Shown: positions 1 through 12,332 of the stretch, piece by piece
Layout: each line of letters starts with the position of its first letter
Numbering within the stretch: the first letter of the stretch is position 1
Assembly (NCBI GenBank): GCA_963719345.1
Contig: CAVRCA010000001.1
Coordinates: 930,001-994,000, forward strand
From: CAVRCA01 sp963719345
Lineage (GTDB): Bacteria; Pseudomonadota; Alphaproteobacteria; Acetobacterales; Acetobacteraceae
Length of the DNA: 64,000 nucleotides
Direction: 5' to 3'
Notes under the pieces: model-generated
The model's input: only the letters and a program-made list of their open reading frames with translations
Told to the model about the DNA's origin: nothing
Databases searched by the model: none
Translations under genes and position numbers: made by a program

Positions 1-690
1 AGCATGACTCACGTGATCGAGCAGGGCGGCGGCAAGGTCATCGGTTCAGTGGCGCATCCGTTTCCGGGCACGACCGATTTCTCGAGCTACCTGCTGCAGG
101 CGAAGTCCAGCGGCGCCAAGGTGATCTGCCTTGCCAATTCAGGCGACGATGCCGTCAATTGCGTCAAGCAGGCGGCGGAATTCGGGCTGATCGGCAAGGG
201 CGATACCGGCCAGACGCTGACCATGGGCCTGTTTGACACGCCGCTGGTGTACGCGGTCGGCCTCGAAATCGGCCAAGGGTTGACGTATTCGGCGCCCGCC
301 TACTGGGACATGAACGACGCATCGCGTGTGCTTGCGAAACGGATGGCGCCGTCGCTGAACGGGGGCCCGATGGCGGGGAACCATGTCGGCGACTACACCG
401 GGACCTACCATTATCTCAAAGCGGTAGCCGCCGTCGGTGTCGGACGCGCCAAGACGGACGGACGCGCGGTTGTCGAGCAGCTCAAATCCGCGCCCATCGA
501 CGATCCAATCCTCGGACGCTGCGTCGTGCGCCCCGACGGCAGGAATGTGCACGACATGCTGCTGCTGAAGATCAAGGCGCCAAGTGCGTCGACGGGCGGC
601 TTCGACCTTGCCACCATCGCGGCCGTTGTCCCGGGCAACCAGGCGTTCCGCCCGATGGCAGATGGCAAATGCTCCATGGTGGGCGGATAA
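1..690 (+). CDS. ABC transporter substrate-binding protein, branched-chain amino acid type (5' end missing)
   Basis: This is the C-terminal part (about 229 residues) of a periplasmic binding protein of the Leu/Ile/Val (Peripla_BP_6) family. Such proteins capture amino acids or small organic acids and deliver them to a LivHMGF-type permease. The frame is open to the first base of the window, so the signal peptide and first lobe lie outside. Recognisable pieces are the stretch around IEQGGGKVIGSVAHPF followed by DFSSYLLQAKSSGAKVI, which is the usual second-lobe beta-alpha pattern, and the C-terminal PVARSN-free tail ending in KCSMVGG. It ends 7 bases before a degraded group II intron protein, so whatever lay downstream was displaced by mobile DNA. 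The ligand cannot be told from sequence. Confidence 0.85.
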   Translation, partial: SMTHVIEQGGGKVIGSVAHPFPGTTDFSSYLLQAKSSGAKVICLANSGDDAVNCVKQAAEFGLIGKGDTGQTLTMGLFDTPLVYAVGLEIGQGLTYSAPAYWDMNDASRVLAKRMAPSLNGGPMAGNHVGDYTGTYHYLKAVAAVGVGRAKTDGRAVVEQLKSAPIDDPILGRCVVRPDGRNVHDMLLLKIKAPSASTGGFDLATIAAVVPGNQAFRPMADGKCSMVGG

Positions 691-697
691 GCCGACG

Positions 698-1235
698 ATG
701 AACGGCATGGAGGGGTCGGGACTCGCCCATAGTAGCGGGGAAGCTGGCGAACGGACGGCGCGAGCGGCCGAGGAGTCAGTGGAGCGAAGGGCGCTACCAC
801 GGAGAATGCGGACCCGCAAACTACGGTCCGGACACAGAGCCGGGAAGCCGTGTCACATGCGCAGGCCCGCATACGCGGAGCCGTAACCAGGGATCGAAAG
901 GAGCCACTTACGTCGCTCCTCCACCACGTCAGCCTCGACGTCCTGCGAGCGGGCTTCTTCAGCTTGAAAAAGACCGCCGCACCGGGGTTTGATGGACTGA
1001 CATGGGCGCGATACGCGGAGAGCCTGGAGGCAAACCTCCGAAACCTCCATGCCCGCGTGCATTGAGGAACGTGTCGAGCGCTGACCTTTCGCCAACGGTA
1101 CATACCGAAGACGGACGGCCGGCAACGAGAGCTCGGCATTGCTGCATTGAAACACAAGATCGTCCAGGCGGCAGTGGTGATGCTTCTGACGTTGATCTAC
1201 GAGGCGGAGTTCCTGGGGTTTAGCTACCGGGTCCG
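698..1235 (+). pseudogene. ltrA: Group II intron reverse transcriptase/maturase, 5' fragment, broken
   Basis: The first ~180 codons of a group II intron-encoded reverse transcriptase can be traced in pieces. An ATG at 698 opens MNGMEGS, the usual start of this maturase class. The N-terminal tail then changes frame at least twice. From about 781 the frame is steady: SLKKTAAPGFDGLTW, then NLHARVH, then YIPKTDGRQRELGIAAL, then KIVQAAVVMLL and FLGFSYR. An in-frame TGA at 1063-1065 sits where the family has arginine, so CGA to TGA is likely. Similarity stops at about 1235, before the catalytic YADD motif, where an IS3 fragment begins. The protein cannot be functional. It lies directly behind the binding-protein gene. 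Confidence 0.85.
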
Positions 1236-1456
1236 GTATTGCCTCGGCCAGCAGCTTCTTGCGCCGCCCGTTCTCGCCTCCAGCGTCCGCAGCCGACGGC
1301 CTCGGACACCCCCAGGCCGCCGAACTTCGCTTTCCACTGATGGAACGTCGCCGAGCTGATCCCGTGCCTGCGGCAAAGATCCGCGGTCTGCACCCCGACC
1401 TCCTGTTCGCGCAGCACGCCGACGATCTGCTCCTCCGTGAACCTCGACTTCCGCAT
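1236..1456 (-). pseudogene. IS3-family transposase OrfA (IS407-like), truncated and frameshifted
   Basis: The minus-strand ATG at 1456 opens MRKSRFTEEQIVGVLREQE followed by TADLCRRHGISSATFHQWK, the helix-turn-helix of IS3-family OrfA proteins that bind the element ends. After KFGGLGVSEA the family sequence continues in another frame (RLRTLEAR...KLLAEA), so one frameshift is present. The reading is then cut at the junction with the reverse transcriptase remnant near 1235. OrfB with its DDE catalytic domain is absent. It is a dead fragment. No terminal inverted repeats were identified. Confidence 0.82.
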
Positions 1457-1459
1457 GCA

Positions 1460-1579
1460 TGACCAAAGCGGCCAACAAGTCTACGCCTTTGCGGAAGTCA
1501 ACGGGCTTGGACGCGACCTTGATCCGCGAAGCCGGCCGCGGACCGATAACGTGGGTGATCGAAAGCGTCGCCGTAGGGA
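1460..1579 (-). pseudogene. IS66-family accessory protein TnpB (Orf2) fragment
   Basis: About 35 residues on the minus strand (VIGPRPASRIKVASKPVDFR, then KGVDLLAALV) match the N-terminal signature of IS66 TnpB/Orf2, where KPVDFRKG..GLAALV is diagnostic. Similarity ends exactly where the IS3 OrfA start codon begins, so the two remnants were joined by insertion or deletion. No TnpA or TnpC of IS66 is present nearby. The assignment rests on a short stretch. Confidence 0.6.
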
Positions 1580-1604
1580 TCCGAAGGAATGGGTACGACA
1601 ACAG

Positions 1605-1634
1605 AAAAATCCCCCGGCTTGGTGTTCGGGGGGG
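1605..1634 (-). terminator. Intrinsic terminator of the rRNA operon
   Basis: Read on the minus strand, a C-run followed by G (CCCCCG) pairs with CGGGGG across a ten-base loop. The stem is followed by A and five T (complement of 1605-1609). It lies 11 bases beyond the 3' end of tRNA-fMet, which is where the rrn transcript should end. Confidence 0.7.
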
Positions 1635-1645
1635 TCAATTGTCGG

Positions 1646-1722
<77 letters not shown>

Positions 1723-1754
1723 TGGGAAGCTGTGGGAGGACCTTGGGTTGGAAG

Positions 1755-1870
1755 ACCTGGCGGCGACCTACTCTCCCGCGTCTTGGGACGCAGTACCATG
1801 GGCGCTGGGGTGTTTCACGGCCGAGTTCGGGATGGGATCGGGTGCGGCAACCCCGCCATGGCCACCAGGT
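1755..1870 (-). rRNA. rrf: 5S ribosomal RNA
   Basis: About 116 bases with complementary ends (ACCTGGTGGC at the 5' side, GCCGCCAGGT at the 3' side) and the conserved core CCCGATCCCATCCCGAACTC on the minus strand. It lies between 23S and tRNA-fMet. The ends were set from helix I and may be off by a base or two. Confidence 0.93.
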
Positions 1871-1975
1871 CGTCCAGCCCAAGGAGTGGCCCCGAGGCAG
1901 GCGACGGTGAACCGGTTCCGGTGCGGGCGCGTAGGCGCGCGGGTGTGTGTGTGCTGGGTGTGTGCTGGGTATGCT

Positions 1976-2002
1976 GTGTGGATCGCTTCTGTGCATGGAG
2001 GT

Positions 2003-2004
<2 letters not shown>
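1976..2004. repeat. Inverted repeat flanking 23S rRNA, 3' side
   Basis: Bases 1976-2004 are nearly complementary to 4822-4851 on the other side of the 23S gene; the shared core is ATGCACAGAAG with CATCCACAC and CCACC ends, with only a few mismatches. In the transcript the two arms would close a long stem around the 23S rRNA, the classic RNase III processing site. The 5S-23S spacer beside it (1871-1975) also holds a degenerate GTGTGTGCTGGG repeat. Confidence 0.65.
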
Positions 2005-4784
<2,780 letters not shown>

Positions 4785-5417
4785 GCGGGAACCCACCCTC
4801 CATCTCCTGTCGGGCAAGTCCCCACCCACCATGCACAGAAGCCATCCACACCAGGCGCGCCCCAGAGAGGCGCACGCCAGCCAAGAAAACCTCGCGCACG
4901 GCAAAGCCATCCAGGTTCCCGCCGCCACGCCCGATCGAGAAGACCTCGAACGCCGCGGACAGAAACCCGCATCACTCAGCACACATATGTTTGCATGTGT
5001 CTTGCACACACACTTTTCGGGTCCACCCGCCCGTCCCGCCGGTTGCTCGCGCAACCCGCGCCGACGCGCCGGTCAAACCCGTCGCCCCTGAACGCCACCC
5101 GTGTCGCGGGACGCAGCTTTCGGGTATTCCCAAAAACCGCCATCCGGTCAGACATGCGACACGGCACGCCCAGAGACGCACCAGAACCTAATTCACAATT
5201 GCCAAAGACCACGACGCCCCAGCCCACAGGCCAGGACGCCCAACGGCGCCGCCCGTCGCCCCCTCGCGGAGCACGACCAACGCCACCGAATTCCTTCTGT
5301 CTTCTCTGCGATGACACGCCCACAAACAGGCATACGCCCACAAACAGGTGGACCCCAGGGAGACGACATCCAGGGAGACGACACCCAGGGAGACGACACC
5401 TATGGAGACGACACCTA
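4785..5417 (-). other. Internal spacer between tRNA-Ala and 23S rRNA
   Basis: This 633-base transcribed spacer holds no gene. It contains the 5' arm of the 23S processing stem (4822-4851), a small hairpin near 4980-5000 (ACACAT paired with ATGTGT), a duplicated 17-base stretch around 5320-5350 (CGCCCACAAACAGG twice) and the 15-bp repeat array described separately at 5355-5429. Nothing else is apparent. Confidence 0.75.
4822..4851. repeat. Inverted repeat flanking 23S rRNA, 5' side
   Basis: Partner of 1976-2004. It lies 37 bases upstream of the 23S 5' end in the transcript. A closer, shorter alternative pairing uses CACCCTCCAT at about 4791-4802, so the precise fold is uncertain. Confidence 0.6.
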
Positions 5418-5429
5418 TGGAGACGACCG
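5355..5429 (-). repeat. Five 15-bp tandem repeats copying the 3' end of tRNA-Ala
   Basis: Five consecutive 15-base units lie at 5355, 5370, 5385, 5400 and 5415. On the minus strand the unit reads about GGTGTCGTCTCCATA, with the two units nearest the tRNA carrying CCATA and the other three CCCTG. The innermost copy is the tRNA-Ala acceptor 3' strand itself (CGTCTCCA), so the array looks like repeated duplication of the tRNA tail into the spacer. Confidence 0.85.
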
Positions 5430-5490
5430 GGTTCGAACCGGTGACCCCCTGCTTGCAAAGCAGGTGCTCTCCCAGCTGAGCTACGCCCCC
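5418..5490 (-). tRNA. tRNA-Ala (TGC)
   Basis: A 73-base cloverleaf on the minus strand: acceptor GGGGGCG pairs with CGTCTCC using two G-T pairs, anticodon TGC in CTTTGCAAG, T-loop GTTCGAACC. CCA is not encoded; the base after the discriminator A is T. It is the second of the two spacer tRNAs. Confidence 0.95.
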
Positions 5491-5548
5491 AAACACCCGT
5501 TCGTCCTCAGCTGCCAGCCGCTGCCAGCCACCAGAGCAGGCGTAGCAC

Positions 5549-7427
<1,879 letters not shown>

Positions 7428-7902
7428 CATCCCACGCTTCAAACCCAGCAGAAACCCACCCCAAAGCAGGCACCCACCAAGCCAAAGCGCAAAACGAACA
7501 GACCCAAACTCACCTCAACCCACAGGCCACCCAACCAGACCAAACCAGCCAGACAACCCACAGGACACAAGCGTACTGTTCACGCATCAAAGAAGACACG
7601 CCACCAGCACCCCAAGCATCCAACAATCAAGGCAAGCCCAGGCACAATAACCACCCAAACCAACCCCAATCACCAAACATCAACCCCTACGCAAGTCACC
7701 CCACGCAAAAGGCCCAAGGACGCCGCCAACGTATCCCTTCCATCAGATTTACCTGTCAAAGAGCGGCGGCAAAGGCCGAATGCCCGCTCGCACGGGCTGA
7801 TCCGACTGGTTTGCCTGGATGCGCCAACTGGGGCGCAGACCGATAACCCTAGTCCTGTCGGCGATCGGAAGCAAGCAGTTGTCCGTCGCGACGAAGGCGG
7901 AT
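7428..7902 (-). other. rRNA operon leader and upstream region
   Basis: This gene-free stretch of 475 bases separates the epimerase stop from 16S. From about 7438 to 7720 the plus strand is almost all A and C, so the leader RNA is made mostly of U and G. The candidate promoter at 7730-7759 implies a leader of roughly 300 bases. Upstream of it (7760-7902) nothing specific is seen. Confidence 0.7.
7730..7759 (-). promoter_or_regulatory. Candidate rrn promoter
   Basis: On the minus strand a perfect TTGACA (7754-7759) is followed after 18 bases by GATACG (7730-7735), a weak -10. The -35 is embedded in GCTCTTTGACA, which also resembles boxA. The position and orientation suit the rrn operon. A start at about 7722 is inferred only. 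Confidence 0.45.
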
Positions 7903-8928
7903 TTAGGGGACCGCGAAACTGGGGTCAAGCCCCCTAGGGCGATTGTTCCGGCCCCGCTCGATCCCGTGCCAGTCGCAGAACCAGGCCACGAACCGCGGGA
8001 TGCCGACCGACAGAGGCACCGAGGGAGCAAAACCGGTCAGCTCGGCGATGGCATCTACCGACGCGAACGTCTCCTCCACATCCACCGCCGGCCGGGGCAC
8101 AGTTTGGACGATTGCGGGCCGCCCAAGCTCGCGTTCGAGAAGGCCGACCAGCGTGCTGACCGGCTCGCTGCGGTGATTGCCGATGTTGAGCAGCCGTGCC
8201 GGGGCCGGCCCGGACGGCGGGTGCCCGATGCAGCCGACCACGCCCGCCACGATGTCGTCGATGTAGGTGAAATCGCGCCGCAGCGCGCCGCCGTCGTACA
8301 GCGTGATCGGCTCGCCGGCGACGATCGCGCGGGCGAAGGAGTAGTAGGCCATGTCGGGTCGCCCCCATGGACCGTAGACCGTGAAGAACCGCAACCCGGT
8401 CTGCGGCAGGTCGAACAGGTGCGCATACGCATGGCTCATCAGCTCGTCGGTGCGTTTGGTCACGGCGTAGAGGGACGTCGGCGTGTCGACGCGATCGGTC
8501 TCGGCAAATGGCAGCGCGCGGTTGGCGCCGTAGACCGATGACGAGCTGGCATAGACCAAGTGTTCCAGGTGACGCAGGCGGCGAGCCGCCTCCAGGATCA
8601 CGAGATGGCCCATGACGTTCGACCGCACGTAGGCATAGGGATCGACCAGCGAGTGACGCACGCCGGCCTGCGCCGCGAGGTGGACGATGACCCGGATATC
8701 CGGGTGCCCGGCGACCAGGCCGTCGACCGATGACCGATCCGAGATATCGAACTGGCCGAAGGTGAAATCCCGCTGCGCCGCCAAGCGGTCCAGGCGCGCC
8801 TGCTTCAGCTGCACGTCGTAATAGGGATCAAGATTGTCGACGCCGATCACGCGATCGCCCTCGGCCAACAACGCCTCGGCGACGTGATAGCCGATGAACC
8901 CTGCGACACCGGTCACGAGAACGGTCAT
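7903..8928 (-). CDS. NAD-dependent epimerase, UDP-glucuronate 4-epimerase-like
   Basis: A 341-residue extended short-chain dehydrogenase. The N-terminal Rossmann motif is TGVAGFIG (residues 6-13). The serine-rich stretch YASSSSVYG and the YAVTK catalytic Tyr/Lys pair follow the family spacing, and RFFTVYGPWGRPDMA is typical of enzymes that interconvert UDP-glucuronate and UDP-galacturonate for capsule or LPS sugars. Length matches the family (about 335). The ATG start at 8928 has only a weak ribosome site. It lies 76 bases downstream of bdhA on the same strand and just upstream of the rrn promoter region. Another nucleotide-sugar substrate is possible. Confidence 0.88.
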   Translation of the reverse strand: MTVLVTGVAGFIGYHVAEALLAEGDRVIGVDNLDPYYDVQLKQARLDRLAAQRDFTFGQFDISDRSSVDGLVAGHPDIRVIVHLAAQAGVRHSLVDPYAYVRSNVMGHLVILEAARRLRHLEHLVYASSSSVYGANRALPFAETDRVDTPTSLYAVTKRTDELMSHAYAHLFDLPQTGLRFFTVYGPWGRPDMAYYSFARAIVAGEPITLYDGGALRRDFTYIDDIVAGVVGCIGHPPSGPAPARLLNIGNHRSEPVSTLVGLLERELGRPAIVQTVPRPAVDVEETFASVDAIAELTGFAPSVPLSVGIPRFVAWFCDWHGIERGRNNRPRGLDPSFAVP

Positions 8929-9004
8929 GTCAGCGCGTCCGCCTCACCCTCTCCACCGTCAAAAACGCTTCCTGCCCGCCAACCCTGATCGGAGTCCGAC
9001 CATT

Positions 9005-9790
9005 TTAGTGGGCGAGCCACCCGCCATCGATCGAGAGTGGCGCGCCGGTGATGGTCTTGGCCTCGTCGGAACAGAGGAAGGCCGCCAAAGCGCCGATCTG
9101 CTCGGGGGTCGAGAACTGGTGCATCGGCTGCTTCTCCTCCAGCATCTCCTCGGCGACTGCGTCGCGGTTCCTGCCCTCCTCCGCGGCCCGGTCGAGGAGC
9201 TGCTTTTCCACCAGAGGGGTGAGCACCCAGCCGGGGCAAATGGCGTTGGCGGTGACGCCGGTGTTGGCCAACTCGATCGCCGCGACCTTGGTCATGCCAA
9301 CCACGCCGTGCTTGGCCGCGACGTAGGCCACCTTGCGCGCGCTCGCCACCAGCCCGTGCGCGGACGCGATGTTGATGATGCGGCCCCATCCGCTGCGCTT
9401 CATGCCCGGGATGGCCGCCTGCATGGCGTGAAAGACGGCGGACAGGTTGATCGCGATGATCGCGTCCCAGCGGGCAGCCGGGAAATCCTCGATGTCGGCC
9501 GTGAACTGCACGCCGGCATTGCTGACCAGGATGTCGAGGGAGCCGAACTCCTGCTGCACCCCCGATACCATCTCGGCGATCTGGTCGGGCTTGGCCATGT
9601 CGGCACCCGAATAGGCGACCGGCACGGCGAACTCGTCGGCCAGCCCCCGGCGCAGCTGCTCGATCTGATCGGGGTCGCCGAACCCGTTCAGCGTGATGGT
9701 GGCGCCCTGCCGGGCCAGTGTGCGGGCGATGCCCAGCCCGATGCCGCTGGTTGATCCGGTGATCAGGGCTACTCTCCCAGCAAGGCTCAT
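9005..9790 (-). CDS. bdhA: 3-hydroxybutyrate dehydrogenase
   Basis: A 261-residue classical short-chain dehydrogenase that oxidises D-3-hydroxybutyrate to acetoacetate with NAD, the last step of polyhydroxybutyrate breakdown. Features: TGSTSGIG cofactor loop at residues 11-18, SNAGVQF, the catalytic IASAHG...YVAAKHG, and the family-specific C-terminal half CPGWVLTPLVEKQ with EKQPMHQFSTPEQIG. The start at 9790 was chosen because GGAGGA lies seven bases upstream and the family begins with LAGRVALITGS; an open frame continues further upstream without homology. phaC and phaZ are elsewhere in the window. Confidence 0.93.
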   Translation of the reverse strand: MSLAGRVALITGSTSGIGLGIARTLARQGATITLNGFGDPDQIEQLRRGLADEFAVPVAYSGADMAKPDQIAEMVSGVQQEFGSLDILVSNAGVQFTADIEDFPAARWDAIIAINLSAVFHAMQAAIPGMKRSGWGRIINIASAHGLVASARKVAYVAAKHGVVGMTKVAAIELANTGVTANAICPGWVLTPLVEKQLLDRAAEEGRNRDAVAEEMLEEKQPMHQFSTPEQIGALAAFLCSDEAKTITGAPLSIDGGWLAH

Positions 9791-9995
9791 TCGCGGTCCT
9801 CCTGCCTGTCCGGCGGTCTGCCTGTGCGGCATGATAGGAGCCGGCCGGACCTGCGGCCACCTTGGGCTTGCGGACCCTGCGCCACCGACGTTCATGGCTT
9901 GACCCGGAGCCGAATGAGGGTCACTCCAGCGCCGGCGCTTTACCACAGATTGCAATGACGCGGCGGACTTTTGCCACCGCGCCGCTGGAGCTGGA

Positions 9996-10613
9996 GTGAC
10001 CCATACGCGGCACGGGGTGCAGCCGGCGCGAAGCCGGCGTTGCCTGTCGATCGGCAGGGTCGGGGGTTCGTGTGGGATGCTGCTTTGCTCGCTGTTCGCG
10101 CCGGCCGCAACCGCCGGCGCGAAGCGGCTAGACCTCGCGCCACCGAGCACGGAGGTCGCTTTCCGGGCCTATGCGCTCGGCATCCTCCCGACCGACGGCA
10201 GATTTGCCCGCTTCGGGGGTACGGTCGACTTCGACCCCGGCGCACCCGGCCGCTGCGCGATCACCCTGACCGTGCAGGCCGCCAGTCTGCAGATGGCGGA
10301 TCAGGCTGTTCGCGACGACGTGGTCTCACCCTCGCTTCTCGATGCCGGCACCTTCCCGACCATGAGCTATCGCGGCGGCTGCGCTGCCGGCGCCGTGCAG
10401 GGCGAGCTGACCTTGCACGGCCAGACCCATCCACTCGCGCTCACCCTGGCGAGGGACGGCGGCCGGCTGGTCGCGACCGGGATGATCCGGCGCGCCGACT
10501 GGGGCATCACCGGCCACCCGGTTCTCGCCGGTCCCACCATCCGCATTCGCGTGTCGATCCCGATGCCGGAAGGCATCGATGCGCTGATGCCGTCACAGCG
10601 GACGCGCAGCTGA
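9996..10613 (+). CDS. YceI family protein (exported)
   Basis: About 205 residues with an N-terminal export signal (MLLCSLFAPAATAGA) and a YceI lipocalin-like beta-barrel. The family motifs are seen in VAFRAYALGILPTDGRFARF, the central LLDAGTFPTMSYR and GELTLHGQTHPLALTL. Related proteins are periplasmic and bind polyprenoid lipids. A GTG at 9996 was taken as start; a GTG at 10017 or the ATG just before LLCSLF are alternatives. Its TGA overlaps the next ATG (TGATG), so the two are translationally coupled. The gene diverges from bdhA. Confidence 0.83.
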   Translation: MTHTRHGVQPARSRRCLSIGRVGGSCGMLLCSLFAPAATAGAKRLDLAPPSTEVAFRAYALGILPTDGRFARFGGTVDFDPGAPGRCAITLTVQAASLQMADQAVRDDVVSPSLLDAGTFPTMSYRGGCAAGAVQGELTLHGQTHPLALTLARDGGRLVATGMIRRADWGITGHPVLAGPTIRIRVSIPMPEGIDALMPSQRTRS

Positions 10614-12244
10614 TGCGCCTGCCGCCCGCCCTGGTCCCGCTGCGGCACGGGCCATTCCGGATGCTCTGGTTCGCCTTCGTCATCACCTCGCTCGGCACCT
10701 GGCTGCAGAACACCGGGGCGGGGTGGCTGATGACCAGCCTGTCGCCGAACGCGCTGAGCGTCAGCCTGGTCCAGATGGCGACGATCCTGCCAACCTTTTT
10801 TCTCGCGCTGCCGGCCGGGGCACTGGCCGACATCATCGACCGGCGCCTGTTCCTGATCGGCACCCAGGTCTGGACCATGCTGGCCGCCGGCCTGCTCGCG
10901 GCGCTGACCATTTCGGGCGCCACCGGCGTGTGGGGCCTGCTCGGCCTCACCTTCGCGATCGGCATCGGCTCCGCGATGACCAACCCGGCGTGGGGCGCGA
11001 TCGTGACCGAGCTGGTCCCGCGCGAGGATCTGGTCCAGGCCATCGCCCTCAACGGCATCGGCTTCAACCTCGCCCGGGCGATCGGCCCGGCCCTGGCCGG
11101 GGTGCTGGTGGTGCTCGCCGGCTCCGGCTTCGCCTTCGCGCTGTTCGCCGTGTCGATTCTCGCGGTGATCGCGGCCCTGGTCGCCTGGCGACGCGTCGGC
11201 GACCGCCGCACCCTGCCGCGCGAACATCTGCTCAGCGCCATGCGGGCCGGCATGCGCTTCGTCCGCAACACGCCGGCGATGCGGGCCGCGATGATGCGGT
11301 CCTTCGCCTATTCGGTGCCGGGTGCGGCCCCCTGGGCCCTGCTGCCGCTGGTGGCGCGCGAGCAACTCGGGGTCGGCGCCGGCACCTACGGCGCTCTCCT
11401 CGGGGTGATGGGCGTCGGCGGCGTGGCGGCCGGCTTCGGCCTGCCTGCGTTGCGCCAGCACGCCGACCGGAGCGGCATCGTGCTGATCGCCAGCTTCTCC
11501 TCCTGCGTCGGGACCGCCTTGCTCGGGGTCTCGCATCACTTGCTCCCGGCCGGCATCGGCATGCTGCTGTTCGGCGTCGGCTGGGTATCCGCCTTCGCCA
11601 CCATCCAGGCGGCCGCCCAGCTCGCCGCTCCCGCCTGGGTGCGCGCCAGAGCGCTCGCGATCTATCAGCTTTCGTTCAATGGCGCGCTGGCCGCCGGGTC
11701 CTTCGGCTGGGGCTGGATCGGCACCCAGATCGGACTGTCGGCCACGCTGATCACCGCCTCCCTGGCGGGATTGGGGCTTGCCGTTGCGGTCCGCGGCTAC
11801 CCGCTCGATGCCCCGACGGCGGCGACCGCGACCGCCGGGTTCACCCATGTCCCTGCCCTGCCCGAAGCACCCGCGGCCGAGATCGCCGCCAGCCTTCAGC
11901 ACGCGCGCGGCCGGGTGCTCGAAAGCGTGCATTACCGGGTCGACCCCGCCGAGCGGGATGCGTTTCTTGCCGCAATGAGGGAAATCCGCCGCGTCCGCGG
12001 CCGGGCGGGCGCGGTGTTCTGGCAGCTCTACGAGGATGTCGCCCATCCGGACGGCTGGCTCGAAATCTGGTGGATGGAGAGCTGGACCGACCATCTCAGG
12101 GAGGCCACCCGCATGTCGGCCGATGATGAGGCGGCGCTCGCGCGCGCCACCAACTTCCACCAGGACGCCAGCCCACCCGCCCTGGCGCGCTACATCGCGG
12201 TCAGCCCGCAGGAGCCGAACCGCTCCGGTCGTGCCCAGGTTTGA
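10613..12244 (+). CDS. MFS permease with C-terminal antibiotic-monooxygenase-like domain
   Basis: A 543-residue protein. Residues 1 to about 400 form a twelve-helix major facilitator of the MFS_3/enterobactin-exporter type, with PLRHGPFRMLWFAF and PAGALADIIDRRLFL near the N-terminus. After about residue 420 a soluble domain follows (ESVHYRVDPAERDAFLAAMR, then GAVFWQLYEDVAHPDGWLEI and WTDHLREATRM) with the ferredoxin-like pattern of antibiotic-biosynthesis monooxygenases. This two-domain arrangement is known in the family; its role is not established. It starts inside the yceI stop codon. Substrate unknown. Confidence 0.85.
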   Translation: MRLPPALVPLRHGPFRMLWFAFVITSLGTWLQNTGAGWLMTSLSPNALSVSLVQMATILPTFFLALPAGALADIIDRRLFLIGTQVWTMLAAGLLAALTISGATGVWGLLGLTFAIGIGSAMTNPAWGAIVTELVPREDLVQAIALNGIGFNLARAIGPALAGVLVVLAGSGFAFALFAVSILAVIAALVAWRRVGDRRTLPREHLLSAMRAGMRFVRNTPAMRAAMMRSFAYSVPGAAPWALLPLVAREQLGVGAGTYGALLGVMGVGGVAAGFGLPALRQHADRSGIVLIASFSSCVGTALLGVSHHLLPAGIGMLLFGVGWVSAFATIQAAAQLAAPAWVRARALAIYQLSFNGALAAGSFGWGWIGTQIGLSATLITASLAGLGLAVAVRGYPLDAPTAATATAGFTHVPALPEAPAAEIAASLQHARGRVLESVHYRVDPAERDAFLAAMREIRRVRGRAGAVFWQLYEDVAHPDGWLEIWWMESWTDHLREATRMSADDEAALARATNFHQDASPPALARYIAVSPQEPNRSGRAQV

Positions 12245-12332
12245 ACGGCGCTGCAAGCCTGAGCCGTTCGCGCCGGGGTTGCGGGCGCTTTCTCCGCCCG
12301 CGTAGGCTGCGCCGACGCAGCGGGAACACAGC
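12245..12332. other. Intergenic hairpin region between MFS gene and parE
   Basis: A GCGGGC/GCCCGC inverted repeat at about 12281-12301 could form a hairpin, but no T-run follows. It may attenuate read-through into parE. Confidence 0.25.

Noticed and set aside
7819..8541. 240-codon plus-strand frame opposite the epimerase
   Set aside because: It is a shadow of the minus-strand epimerase, which has full family motifs.
9971..12244. Single 757-codon frame joining an upstream stretch to the MFS permease
   Set aside because: The first 214 codons overlap yceI in another frame and show no homology. The permease starts at ATG 10613.
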